From Sphingobacterium multivorum (GTDB lineage: Bacteria; Bacteroidota; Bacteroidia; Sphingobacteriales; Sphingobacteriaceae), in assembly GCF_900457465.1 (NCBI RefSeq), contig NZ_UAUU01000011.1:1736001-1800000 (forward strand): a stretch of 64,000 nt of DNA. Direction: 5' to 3'. Shown here one piece after another: positions 8,185 through 16,892 of this stretch (its first letter is position 1; every line of letters starts with the position of its first letter). Below the pieces are notes generated by a model, which saw nothing but the letters and a program-made list of their open reading frames with translations, searched no databases and was not told where the DNA came from. A program made the translations under genes and the position numbers.

Positions 8185-9111
8185 ATGAAAAAGAAAGAGG
8201 ATAAGTTAAAACGCTTTATATCCATATCAGAGAGTCACGAAGCTTTTGGCCTACCAAAACCGCAGCATCCCCTGATTAGCTTGGTCCATTTCAATCAGGA
8301 TAATCCATTCAATACCGCTATGGCTCCAATATACGATGTCCTGAGTTTCTACAAGATCACTTTTATAACAAAAAACAGCGGAAAACTCAAGTACGGCAGG
8401 GGGTACTATGATTTTAATGAAGGAAGTATGCTTTTCTTTGCGCCCAATCAATTGGTGGGCAGCACAGAATATAATAGGGATACCTATGCTTATCTGCTGC
8501 TGATTCATCCTGACTTTTTCCTGGGTTCCCCTTTAGCCCATAAAATTAGGAAGTACGGCTATTTCTCCTATTCTGTGAATGAAGCGTTACATTTATCTGA
8601 TCAGGAAAGAGAAACGATGATAGCGATCTTGAATTTCATGAAAAATGAACTTGACAACCGGATAGACGAATTTAGCCAAGAAGTCATTATTTCGCAGGTG
8701 GAGTTAATGCTGAGCTACGTCAATCGGTTTTACAAGCGGCAGTTCATTACGCGAAGAAATATAAACAATGATATTCTACTGAAGGCAGAAGCGCTGTTGG
8801 ATGATTATCTGGATCATGATCATTCGGTAATTCTGGGAGTGCCAACGGTCCATTTTCTTTCGGAGCGGTTGAATGTGTCTGCGGGTTATCTAAGCGATAT
8901 GCTACGCTCGCTCATTGGCCAGAGCACGCAGCAGTATATCCACCATAAACTTATTGAGCGGGCAAAAGAGAAATTATCAACGACACAACTTACCGTAAAT
9001 GAAATTGCTTACGAACTGGGTTTTGAGCATGCACAAAGTTTCAGCAAACTGTTTAAAAAGAAAACCGCTCAGACGCCACTGGAATTTAGAGGGATGTTTA
9101 AATCAAAGTAA
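8185..9111 (+). CDS. AraC family transcriptional regulator (module 3)
   Basis: This is a 308-residue paralogue of the regulators at 1832 and 4216. The N-terminal phrase is LPKPQHPLISLVHF; mid-protein it shares SVNEALHLSDQERE and RFYKRQFITRR with its sisters. The C-terminal helix-turn-helix reads LTVNEIAYELGFEHAQSFSK and LFKKKTAQTPLEFR. The ATG at 8185 is the only sensible start and aligns with the chosen starts of the sisters. It probably regulates the dehydrogenase just upstream. The 3' end abuts a minus-strand PAS-domain remnant, which suggests that the module replaced part of another gene. Confidence 0.92.
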   Translation: MKKKEDKLKRFISISESHEAFGLPKPQHPLISLVHFNQDNPFNTAMAPIYDVLSFYKITFITKNSGKLKYGRGYYDFNEGSMLFFAPNQLVGSTEYNRDTYAYLLLIHPDFFLGSPLAHKIRKYGYFSYSVNEALHLSDQERETMIAILNFMKNELDNRIDEFSQEVIISQVELMLSYVNRFYKRQFITRRNINNDILLKAEALLDDYLDHDHSVILGVPTVHFLSERLNVSAGYLSDMLRSLIGQSTQQYIHHKLIERAKEKLSTTQLTVNEIAYELGFEHAQSFSKLFKKKTAQTPLEFRGMFKSK

Positions 9112-9113
9112 AA

Positions 9114-9206
9114 ATATATGTTCGGAGTATAACCGAGCAGATCAAGTTCTGTCTGATTGGCCCAGATTATAACCCCTTCGCTGTTGACCCAATGCAGGGA
9201 TAGGGA
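9114..9206 (-). pseudogene. PAS-domain fragment (remnant of a sensor gene)
   Basis: The minus strand reads SLSLHWVNSEGVIIWANQTE then LDLLGYTPNIY. This is the core of a PAS domain as found in histidine kinases and diguanylate cyclases (pattern HWV-x-x-G-x-I-x-WAN-x-x-E-L-x-x-LGY). The frame then runs into the 3' end of the AraC gene and stops. Only about 31 residues remain, with no kinase or output domain nearby. It is best read as what is left of a larger sensor gene truncated by rearrangement. Confidence 0.5.
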
Positions 9207-9403
9207 GGTTTTATTGTTGTAACCCTTCAAAGGTATTGATGTCCGCCATAGATCTTTCAGATAGAAAATTTTATTCATGAGCCTAAAATAGGTGTTACAG
9301 TCCAGTTTTGAATGGGCAAAATTACGTACTCTGCAAGGGTAATAATAACGTTAAACTGCGGTATGAATACAGGTTTCAGCTAATATATATGACAATATTA
9401 TGT

Positions 9404-9433
9404 TTTGCGCAATATAAAATTATTTTACCTTTG
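9404..9433 (+). promoter_or_regulatory. Candidate promoter of the aldehyde dehydrogenase gene
   Basis: TTTG at 9404-9407 and TACCTTTG at 9426-9433 (exact TAnnTTTG) are separated by 18 nt; the Bacteroidota sigma factor prefers 19. Transcription would begin near 9440. Confidence 0.45.
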
Positions 9434-9555
9434 TTTTGTATCAAAGCATCTTAATCTTGTTCTACAAGATATAAAACACACTAGACACTTTTACTTTATT
9501 AAAACAAACAGTTTATGCGCTAGGTGTGTTTTAAAATGCATAAAATCACGAACAA

Positions 9556-10875
9556 ATGACTACAGAAATTAAAAACAGAATAAAAGAAGTATTCGAAAAA
9601 CAGAAAGACTTTTTCGGCACGCAAGCAACGAAGGAAATCACATTCCGTAAAAGACAGTTGCAAAATTTCCGTAAAGTTTTTGCGAGTTACACGGATGCGG
9701 TCTGTGAAGCAGTGAATATCGATCTTGGAAAAAGCAGGGCAGAAGCAGAATACGTCGAAGTTCAGATTGTTCTCGATGAACTCGACGATATGATCGAAAA
9801 TATGGAAGAATGGGCAAAACCAACCTATGTCAAATCAAAACCGCATGCTTCGGGAGCGGAAGTCATCAGTAAGTACATTTATGAGCCCTACGGTGTAAAC
9901 TATATTATAGGTCCCTTCAATTACCCGGTGCAGTTGACTTTCAGTCCGCTGATCGGTGCCCTGATGGCCGGAAATACGGCTATCATCAAACCTTCTGAAA
10001 ACACGCCCCATGTTGCCCAGGTGATTGAAGATATTGTTAGCGAAGCTTTTGATGAACAATATGTTGCCGTTTTTCAGGGCGCTATTGAAGAAAACACCTA
10101 TTTATTGAGCCTTGCTTTTGATTACATCTTTTTTACGGGAAGCCCTAATGTTGGCAAAATTGTCATGAAGGCAGCTGCCGAACAACTGATTCCGCTTACT
10201 TTGGAACTGGGCGGAAAATCCCCAACGATCGTACACCATGATGCGGATATCGAAAAAGCCGTTCAGCGCATTTCTGCCGGCAAATGGATCAATTGCGGAC
10301 AGACCTGTGTTGCTCCGGATTATGTGTATGTGCATGAATCTGTGAAGGGCGCCTTTATCGATCAGTTGAAATCTTATCTTAAAGCTACGTACAACGATGA
10401 ATCTTTAGGGAAAATCGGTAAGATTGTAAGTCAGCATCAGATCGGGAATTTAGCGGGATACCTGGATGCCGCTCCCGAAAAAGTTATTTATGGGGGAAAA
10501 TATGATCTGGAAACACGCCATTTTGAAGCAACCTTGATGGACGATGTCAACTGGAATGACGCGGTGATGCAGCAGGAAATTTTTGGTCCGATCCTTCCTA
10601 TTTTAACTTACAGCAATATCGATGAAGTGCTGAAAGAGATCAATAGCAGACCCAAGCCATTGGCGCTTTATGTGTTTTCTGAAAGTCAGCAATTTGCCGA
10701 TGACGTGATCGCAAGAACCACCAGCGGCGATGCGGAGATCAATAGTACATTGATCCACGTCGGATCGCATTATCTTCCTTTCGGTGGCGTAGGTGCTTCG
10801 GGAATGGGAAAATATCACGGCAGATTTAGTCTGGAAAACTTTAGTCACCAGCGTTCGATCCTGCAGGTAAAATAG
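9556..10875 (+). CDS. Class 3-type aldehyde dehydrogenase
   Basis: This 439-residue NAD(P)-dependent aldehyde dehydrogenase oxidises aldehydes to carboxylic acids. Visible motifs in order are IIGPFNYPVQLTFSPLIGAL (about residues 117-136), FFTGSPNVGKIV (cofactor Rossmann loop), LELGGKSP with the general-base Glu (about 221-228), GQTCVAPDYV with the catalytic Cys (about 256), and the C-terminal LPFGGVGASGMGKYHGRFSL. The short length, lacking an N-terminal extension, fits the ALDH3 family, which often handles medium-chain or aromatic aldehydes. It stands alone between a candidate promoter and a strong terminator. It could clear aldehydes together with the reductases upstream; that link is only proximity. 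Confidence 0.95.
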   Translation: MTTEIKNRIKEVFEKQKDFFGTQATKEITFRKRQLQNFRKVFASYTDAVCEAVNIDLGKSRAEAEYVEVQIVLDELDDMIENMEEWAKPTYVKSKPHASGAEVISKYIYEPYGVNYIIGPFNYPVQLTFSPLIGALMAGNTAIIKPSENTPHVAQVIEDIVSEAFDEQYVAVFQGAIEENTYLLSLAFDYIFFTGSPNVGKIVMKAAAEQLIPLTLELGGKSPTIVHHDADIEKAVQRISAGKWINCGQTCVAPDYVYVHESVKGAFIDQLKSYLKATYNDESLGKIGKIVSQHQIGNLAGYLDAAPEKVIYGGKYDLETRHFEATLMDDVNWNDAVMQQEIFGPILPILTYSNIDEVLKEINSRPKPLALYVFSESQQFADDVIARTTSGDAEINSTLIHVGSHYLPFGGVGASGMGKYHGRFSLENFSHQRSILQVK

Positions 10876-10908
10876 CGATAACTCACGCATACAATTCATC
10901 AAATAATC

Positions 10909-10939
10909 AGGACCACCCGTTAAGGTGGTCCTTTTTTTT
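10909..10939 (+). terminator. Intrinsic terminator after aldehyde dehydrogenase
   Basis: AGGACCACC and GGTGGTCCT form a perfect 9-bp stem around CGTTAA, followed by eight T. Confidence 0.92.
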
Positions 10940-10970
10940 GGTATTTCCGGATCTTATATTTCCGTTTCAA

Positions 10971-11024
10971 CCTCAGATCGGGTTAGTTAACTGTTGAATC
11001 CTCAGATCGGGTTAGTTAACTGTT
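10971..11024 (+). repeat. Two-copy direct repeat, 29-bp period
   Basis: A 25-bp unit beginning CCTCAGATCGGG and ending GTTAGTTAACTGTT occurs at 10971-10995 and exactly again at 11000-11024, separated by 4 bp. Each unit contains the palindrome AGTTAACT. It could be a duplicated operator or a slipped-strand duplication. Confidence 0.85.
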
Positions 11025-11296
11025 TAATTAAAATCACTTCGACCTAGCTACTCTTTCTAGCTATCGAAGCATATGGATTGATAACCACGGGACTACCTGC
11101 TATTTTGATAAGTGTGATAGCAATTGTGAAACCCTGTTTTTTTTGATTGGCAGCTCAATTATTGATATTTGGTTTGAGAGATTCTAGCGGGGTAAAATGG
11201 CTTTGAGAGGCCAGAATAAGCGCTGATAGAATCTAAACCTGTAATCCAGCACGTCCACGGCAAATCAGTGGCTGATGGATTCAAATTTTCAAATTT

Positions 11297-11803
11297 ATGG
11301 CAAATATGGGAAATCAGGCCTATTTTGATACGGCTATTATTGAACGCATAAAAATGGCGCGGGTACAGGGACCGGAAATATTGGATCTGGTCGCTCATCA
11401 CTGTGTCGAGTCAATTTTGCTTGAAGGGCATTACAGGCTCTCTCTTCAGGGGATCCTATCAAAGCTGTGCAGTTCATCGGAACAGATCGTCTTTAATAGC
11501 TTTAACATTCTGGTATACAAGTATTATCGTGAAAGTACGTCCGTCAGTTTTTATGCTAATAAATTAAAACTTACAAGTAGAAGGCTTTCCGAGCTCTGCG
11601 CAGCGAATAGCGGGAAATCTGCAAAAGCATTCATTTCTGGAATTGTAGTCCGGGAGGCTATCCGCTTGATCAGACATTCGAATCTATCCATTTCGCAGAT
11701 TTCTTTCGAAATAGGTTTTAGTAATGTCGCAAATTTCAGAAGTTTCATCAAGAAACATACCGGCAAACAGCCCCATTTGCACCGTAACGAAAGAGATAAT
11801 TAA
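11297..11803 (+). CDS. Short AraC-type DNA-binding protein (168 aa)
   Basis: This protein is little more than a linker helix and the AraC DNA-binding domain. The double helix-turn-helix covers about residues 75-160, with VSFYANKLKLTSRRLSELCA then NLSISQISFEIGFSNVANFR and SFIKKHTGKQP. Full-length relatives have about 290 residues with an N-terminal cupin sensing domain, which is absent here. The ATG at 11297 is the first possible start; no upstream frame resembles the missing domain. It is either a truncated regulator or a natural stand-alone DNA-binding version. It is not closely related to the three module regulators. Confidence 0.75.
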   Translation: MANMGNQAYFDTAIIERIKMARVQGPEILDLVAHHCVESILLEGHYRLSLQGILSKLCSSSEQIVFNSFNILVYKYYRESTSVSFYANKLKLTSRRLSELCAANSGKSAKAFISGIVVREAIRLIRHSNLSISQISFEIGFSNVANFRSFIKKHTGKQPHLHRNERDN

Positions 11804-12195
11804 TTTTGGATAACGTATATCATTTGCGGTCTAAAGGCAGGGATGAGTATAAACCAGACAGACCGGTGAGGGCAAGCAACCGCAAACCCTAAATGGCATT
11901 TCGCAAAGACTATTTTTTCAATGACGCAGCCCCCGGGCTGCTTCATTTGTTATGAAGCAATATCCACTGCTTCATAAAAGGCTCTCGCAAAGCGTGACTT
12001 TGCTTTTTCAAATCCTGATTCAAATCAAGTATTTATTTCAATAAATTGATATTTGTTTACTAATTTTATTAGTATGTCAATCGCTTTTAGTATATTTGTT
12101 TAGTCAACGAAACGTTTCCCCGGATGCAATATCACGCTCAAAGCATGAGGAATGTACATAGCGCAAGGGTGAGGGGCACGAATAAAATAGATACA
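11804..12195. other. Intergenic region with nested inverted repeats
   Basis: No gene is seen. It contains two stem-loops and a third half-site around 11926-11975 and an exact -7 box, TATATTTG, at 12091-12098, without a good -33 partner, upstream of the Crp-like gene. Confidence 0.45.
11926..11975. repeat. Clustered inverted repeats
   Basis: GCAGCCC/GGGCTGC (11926-11941) forms a tight stem. It overlaps by three bases a second stem, TGCTTCAT/ATGAAGCA (11939-11946 and 11952-11959); a third TGCTTCAT lies at 11968-11975, so the second stem has two possible partners. There is no T tract, so this is not a standard terminator. Confidence 0.55.
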
Positions 12196-12770
12196 ATGCA
12201 CGCAAAGTTTATTCAGCTTATCAAACAACACTGCCAGTTATCGGAGGCAGAAATTGATCTGTGTAAGAACTATATGGAGCCAGTGCGCTATGCCAAACAT
12301 CAGATCATCGAAGAGGAGGGAAAAGTACCGGCTTACCTCTATTTCGTTGTATCGGGCTTTGTACGTCTTTTCATTATAACGATAAAGGCGACGAACTGAC
12401 GACACATATCAACTGTCCCCCGGGATTTATATGCTCTTACCAGAATTTTAGCAATCAGACGCGTTCCGAAGAAAACCTGGAAAGCATCACCGACTGCGAA
12501 CTGCTGCGTATCACTAAAGCAAACCTCGATATGCTAACTGCACCATCGCCTGCATTTAAAGACTTTAGTGTGTATGTGTTTCAGCAAGCCTTGAGTTATA
12601 ATGAGAAGAGATCGAAAGAGCTAGCCACGCTTACGGCCGAAAAACGCTACCTCAAGCTCATGGCCGAACAGCCAGATCTGCTGCACAACGTACCCATGCA
12701 ATATATCGCATCGTTCCTCGGCATGAACCCCAAAAGTTTGAGCTGTATCCGCAAACAGATCATTAGATGA
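12196..12770 (+). pseudogene. Crp/Fnr family regulator, one-base frameshift
   Basis: The corrected product is about 191 residues: a cyclic-nucleotide-binding-like beta roll (VRYAKHQIIEEEGKVPAYLY then FVVSGFVRLF) and a C-terminal helical part, LMAEQPDLLHNVPMQYIASF then LGMNPKSLSCIRKQI, the winged-helix recognition segment. The frame breaks near 12370, where CTTTTCATTAT needs one more C to give LFHYNDKGDELTTHINCPPG. I prefer the ATG at 12196 (MHAKFIQLIKQH); the frame also opens at 12124. Bacteroidota Crp-like proteins of this length usually lack the cAMP-binding arginine; I see none here. Confidence 0.82.
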
Positions 12771-12810
12771 TACTCTTCTTGGCCTACCTGATGGAACACC
12801 AGGAATTACT

Positions 12811-15142
12811 TTAGTGCAAATCTTGAAAATAGAATCCCACACGGATCGCTTTCAGGCCAACCAGTCCCTGCAGATCTTCCACCTCAAACTGCTCGATATT
12901 TTCGTCGAGTAATCCTTTGTGCTGTAGTAGGTTGATGTATCCCATATATTCTGTTTCTTCATGTACATTGGAGTAGACAACAACCAGTTTGCCTTTTTGT
13001 GTGATGCGCTCCGTCGAGCCCTTGATCTTGGCTTTATCAATGCGTTTCTTGGCAATCTCGTAGCGTACATTATAGGATCCATCGATATCAAACTGCTTCT
13101 CGTCCATGCGAAAGCGGATGGAAATGGGGGTGGCAAAGACCAGTACCAATGAGGTCACTTCCAGCTGATGCGGAAGGGCGGGCTGGAGCTGCCTAAACTC
13201 GCGTTCCATCGCGCACATCACCTGCAGCTGCCACAGCCGTAAATTGCGTAGGTAGTAGAGCTCAAAATTCCGACCGGGAGCGATGGAGGCCCCGATATAC
13301 ATGTTGTGCTCGATACCGTCTGTCTTGTAGCGCTCGTAGTAATGTGGAAAGTATTCTTGGGCTTCCACCTGCTTTTCGTCGAGGATGGCCACCAGCTTTT
13401 TATTGATCAGCGTGATGGAGTTGTCATAATCCTGTCGGGCCTCATAAAAACCGCCGATAGAGAGGTTGATTCGCTCAAAATAGCGGTCGATGGCTTCGGT
13501 GGCGACGCTATTTTTGTTGTTTTTCCTGAAATTTTCTAGAATAGGGTGAATATCCTGGTTAAAATAATCGAGCATAAGCTGTTCCGTATCGGTCAGCAGC
13601 GCTTGCTGCAGCGTAGTCAGGTTTCTTTCCAGATCGAAGACCTTTTGCTCAAAGAGCGGTAATCGCTGCGTTTGGTTGATCGCCGTGAACAATGCGATCA
13701 GTTCCTTGCTCTGATTGATGAGGTCCTGACGGATGGCCTGATTGCGGGATTCTGAGGAGCCCTGTACGTCGATCTGCCCATAGAGCGGATAAACATGGTC
13801 AAAGACGATTTCCTGCAGGGCATAGTCTTTTCCAAAGGCGCGGTCGTTGAGGAAATGGATGGCTTCCTCCTGAAACCGCCATTTGACACTAGGGTGTATG
13901 GCGGTATATTCCTTTTGGATCACCGCTTCGACCTGATTTTCAGTTTCGGCAAATGCTTTCGAGACTTTATCTTTGATAAAGGGTAAAATGAAGTTGAGCT
14001 TGTTGGCATTGACCGAATTGAGCTCCCGCACTTTGGATGAGGACATTTCCAGTAAGCCCAGCACTTTGTCGCCTTCGACGAGGGGAACAAAAATAAAGCT
14101 CTTCACCTGTTGCTGCTTGAGCTTGTTGATAAAATAGGCCTGCTTTGGATCACCCAGCGGCAGCTTGTCAATATCCGGTACAACAAAATATTCGTCCTTG
14201 GTGAGCAGGTTTTCCAAGGTCTCGCTGCAGAGCATGTTTTCACATTCCTCGATCGTCGAGTCGTAAAGCAGATGACTGTACAGCTGTTTTTCGACAATCC
14301 GTAAGTTGTACTCGTTCCTGACCTTTTCAAAGGAGGTCAATCCGATGCGCAGATCATTTATTTTATAAATCGACCGGAAAATGCTTTCTATTTCTGCCAG
14401 CTGGACAGCGCTTTTTTCGCGCAGCAGATTGCTCTTGAAGCTGGATACCGCATTTTCAATGGTCGCATCAAAAAGTGTCATAATGGAAAAGCCTTTCAGG
14501 ATCCAGCTCTGCTCGGGGAATTTGGACTTCCATAGGGCAATATCCGAAAAGTTGTCGACCAGTTCGGTAATATCTTCAGCCGTAAGATCGAGTACCCGTT
14601 CTGTCGGAAGGACATCGATAAAATCGGCATTGAATAGGACGCGGTAATGATGGATGATATTGTCCTTGTCTGGAATATCCAAAAAGAGGGGGGCATCCAT
14701 GGCATCCACCTTAAAGCCATAATACTGGCTGATGATAACGCAGCAATTGAGAATGTAATAGGTATCGGGCGAGATATCACGAAGGCTAAATTCATAGTGA
14801 TCGCCGGCATCCGCTAATATTTTTTCCAGTCTTGCGGTATGGTTGAACGTATAGAGATGGAAGGGAATGGTAATGGCCTTGATCTCATTATGTGTCAGTG
14901 AGCTCGGGAACAGGTCGGCCAGCAGCACCTTGATAATAGGCTCATAGCGCAGCAGGTCTTCTGCTTTTTCGACCCCATCGATAAGTTCGGGGTATTTGCT
15001 GATTTCTTCCAGCAGCGATCGGGCATAGCTGGCCTGAAAGCCAACCGGCGATAGGGCCGCTGCTTCAAAGGATGGTATAATCTTATGAAAAAGCGATCAG
15101 GGTTTTAAACGGACTGGAATCAAAGGCGAAGTTAAACTGCAT
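12811..15142 (-). pseudogene. GAF-domain protein (about 776 aa), one-base frameshift near the N-terminus
   Basis: A large cytoplasmic protein with a central GAF domain (roughly residues 190-340, including FIFVPLVEGDKVLGLLEMSS), a helical N-terminal region and a long C-terminal part ending in GLKAIRVGFYFQDLH. There is no kinase, GGDEF, helix-turn-helix or membrane segment, so it is a stand-alone GAF protein of a kind seen in Bacteroidota with unknown role. The ATG at 15142 gives MQFNFAFDSSPFKTLIAF and then a stop; removing one T from TTTTT near 15098 joins it to FHKIIPSFEAAALSPVGFQA and on. The intact downstream part can be read from 14928 (705 aa). It converges with the Crp-like gene. Confidence 0.75.
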
Positions 15143-15356
15143 AATGGTTGTTCCCGAATAAATTAGATTATTGCTGGAAGATGTACAAAAATATAAAATA
15201 ATCGGCGAAAAGAAAACCCAAAGCGGCTGGATAAAAACACTGCAATGACATTGACGCCATTGAACTGTGTTTCCAAATAATGTTGTATGCTTCGAAAACT
15301 GCAGTGTAAGAACATGAACGAACCGATGCGGTTTCAAAATTTTTTTGTAATGCGTA

Positions 15357-15673
15357 TTACTTACCATTGAATTTAATGGTAGAGGATCTGTAAATAGGGA
15401 TTGTCATTTTTTCACCTGTTGCGCGAAATGCCGTGAGAAAATTATAGCTTTCATTTTTTTTCAGGTCTTTGGCAAAATCTTCAAAAAAAAGATTAATCCC
15501 CCCGCCTGTATCGAAGATAAAGTTTCCTTTCTTTCCTTCGATTTCAGCTTCTACTACAATATGACCGGGGGTAATAGTTGTAATGGAAGGCTTTGGCCCA
15601 AGGTGGTAAATGGTAGGATTATGATGGCGATTACGCTTAAGTAAAATTGCCTCGTTAATACGGTTTTATACAT
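15357..15673 (-). pseudogene. Retropepsin-like aspartyl protease, N-terminal remnant
   Basis: The ATG at 15673 starts MYKTVLTRQFYLSVIAIIIL, a signal peptide. After two single-base corrections (near 15590 and 15500) the frame reads ITPGHIVVEAEIEGKKGNFI then FDTGGGINLFFEDFAKDL and on to IYRSSTIKFNGK and a TAA at 15357. FDTGGG is the catalytic Asp-Thr-Gly of clan AA aspartic proteases. Family members are about 300-400 residues with two lobes; here only about 105 remain, so the second half is missing as well as the frame being broken. This one looks like real decay rather than only sequence error. Confidence 0.55.
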
Positions 15674-15939
15674 GTCGGAGTGATTTTAGATTTAAAGATG
15701 AAATGGTCATTTTTAATCGCTTTTGCCAGAATAGCTAAGCGAATCTTTATTTCAATATAAAGATAAATAAAATTGCTTATAGTTTCATCATCTACCTTTA
15801 AAACTGGACTGTTACTTATCAGGTGATAAAGACAGCTGTCGACACACTTTCAATTTCTATCAGCATCAGCTCAAAAATTCCAGCTTGTTCAATACGGTCG
15901 GAACACGAGACAAGAAAATGTTTTTTTCTTTCGTTGGTA

Positions 15940-16847
15940 TTAATCCACTCCCCGGGTATACATGGCGATCCTATAGATGGCTGTTGAAGCAGTGATAAAT
16001 AGATCCGTACGATCTTTACCTCCAAAACAGACATTGGATGTCCATGGTTCATTTACTTCAATATGGCCAATCAGCAGGCCCGTCGGACTATAAATAAAAA
16101 CGCCTTTGCCTGTCAGATAAATATTTCCGTAATGGTCCAATGTCATCCCGTCAGATCCCTGATCGATAAGCGCTGTCTGTCCGCTGAGCTTGCCGTCAGA
16201 TTTAATGGTATACCTGTACGTTTATTCCGTTCGATATCTGCGACATAGAGGTATCTTCCATCGGGCGAGCCGACAATGCCGTTCGGTTTGCTGACATCAT
16301 CAGCTACTACGATGGGTTTTTTCGCTTTTCCTGGCGGAAGGTAGTAGACTTTCTGCCCCGCTATTTCTGGCTTTTTCCGGGGCCAATAATCGCGCAGATA
16401 AAAGGGGTCTGTAAAGTAGATGCCACCTTTCTTGTCTGCCCAAAGATCATTTGGACCATTCAGTTTCTTTCCATCGATAGCGGTCAGCAGGACGGTAACC
16501 TGACCATCTTTGCTGATTGACCAGATTTCGTTCTTTTCGTCGGCACAGGCAAGGAGCTGACCCTGATGGTTAAAGTAAAGTCCATTTGCGCGGCCTGCAG
16601 AATCTTTAAAAAGCGCAAGTTGCCCTTTGGTGCTATATTTCCAGATTTTGTTATTGGGCTGGTCGGTAAAATAGATGTCTCCGGTCTTGTCCACTGCCGG
16701 CCCTTCGGTAAAGGCAAACTGTCGGGCTATTAATTTTAGGCTGTCCTGATGAAACAACTGTGCGCTGAGATCTAAGCCATTTAAGGAGAAGAGTACGGAC
16801 AGCAAGAGTGTAGGCCAGTGCCTGCGAGAATGAGCTGAATGGAACAT
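15940..16847 (-). pseudogene. SMP-30/gluconolactonase family protein, one-base frameshift
   Basis: This is a six-bladed beta-propeller of about 302 residues with a signal peptide (HWPTLLLSVLFSLNGLDLSA then Q), hence periplasmic. Family members hydrolyse sugar lactones such as glucono-1,5-lactone using a divalent metal. Visible are FTEGPAVDKTGDIYFTDQPN, GPNDLWADKKGGIYFTDPFY (metal-ligand Asn and Asp), NGIVGSPDGRYLYVADIERN, and DGMTLDHYGNIYLTGKGV. The frame breaks near 16225, where AAACG should be AAAACG to continue NKTYRYTIKSDGKLSGQTAL. The C-terminus is ITASTAIYRIAMYTRGVD. It may serve the sugar-oxidising operon at 48-58 kb, but it is far from it. Confidence 0.82.
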
Positions 16848-16892
16848 ATCAACTAATTTATCAATTTTCCGGCAATAAATAATTTTCTTGGG

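Larger units (their letters stand above)
9112..9555. other. Intergenic region with a PAS remnant and a promoter
   Basis: This holds no intact gene. The left part contains a minus-strand PAS-domain fragment (9114-9206) and the right part a candidate promoter (9404-9433) for the aldehyde dehydrogenase, leaving a 5' leader of more than 100 nt without obvious structure. Confidence 0.5.
10876..11296. other. Intergenic region with a terminator and a short tandem repeat
   Basis: This contains the aldehyde dehydrogenase terminator (10909-10939) and a two-copy 25-bp direct repeat (10971-11024). The remaining 270 nt before the short AraC gene has stops in all frames; I looked for a lost N-terminal sensing domain of that gene and found none. 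Confidence 0.5.

Noticed and set aside
12370..12380. Programmed ribosomal frameshifting in the Crp-like gene (and similar breaks)
   Set aside because: No slippery heptamer with a downstream structure, and the same kind of one-base change affects many unrelated genes, so a technical or mutational cause fits better.
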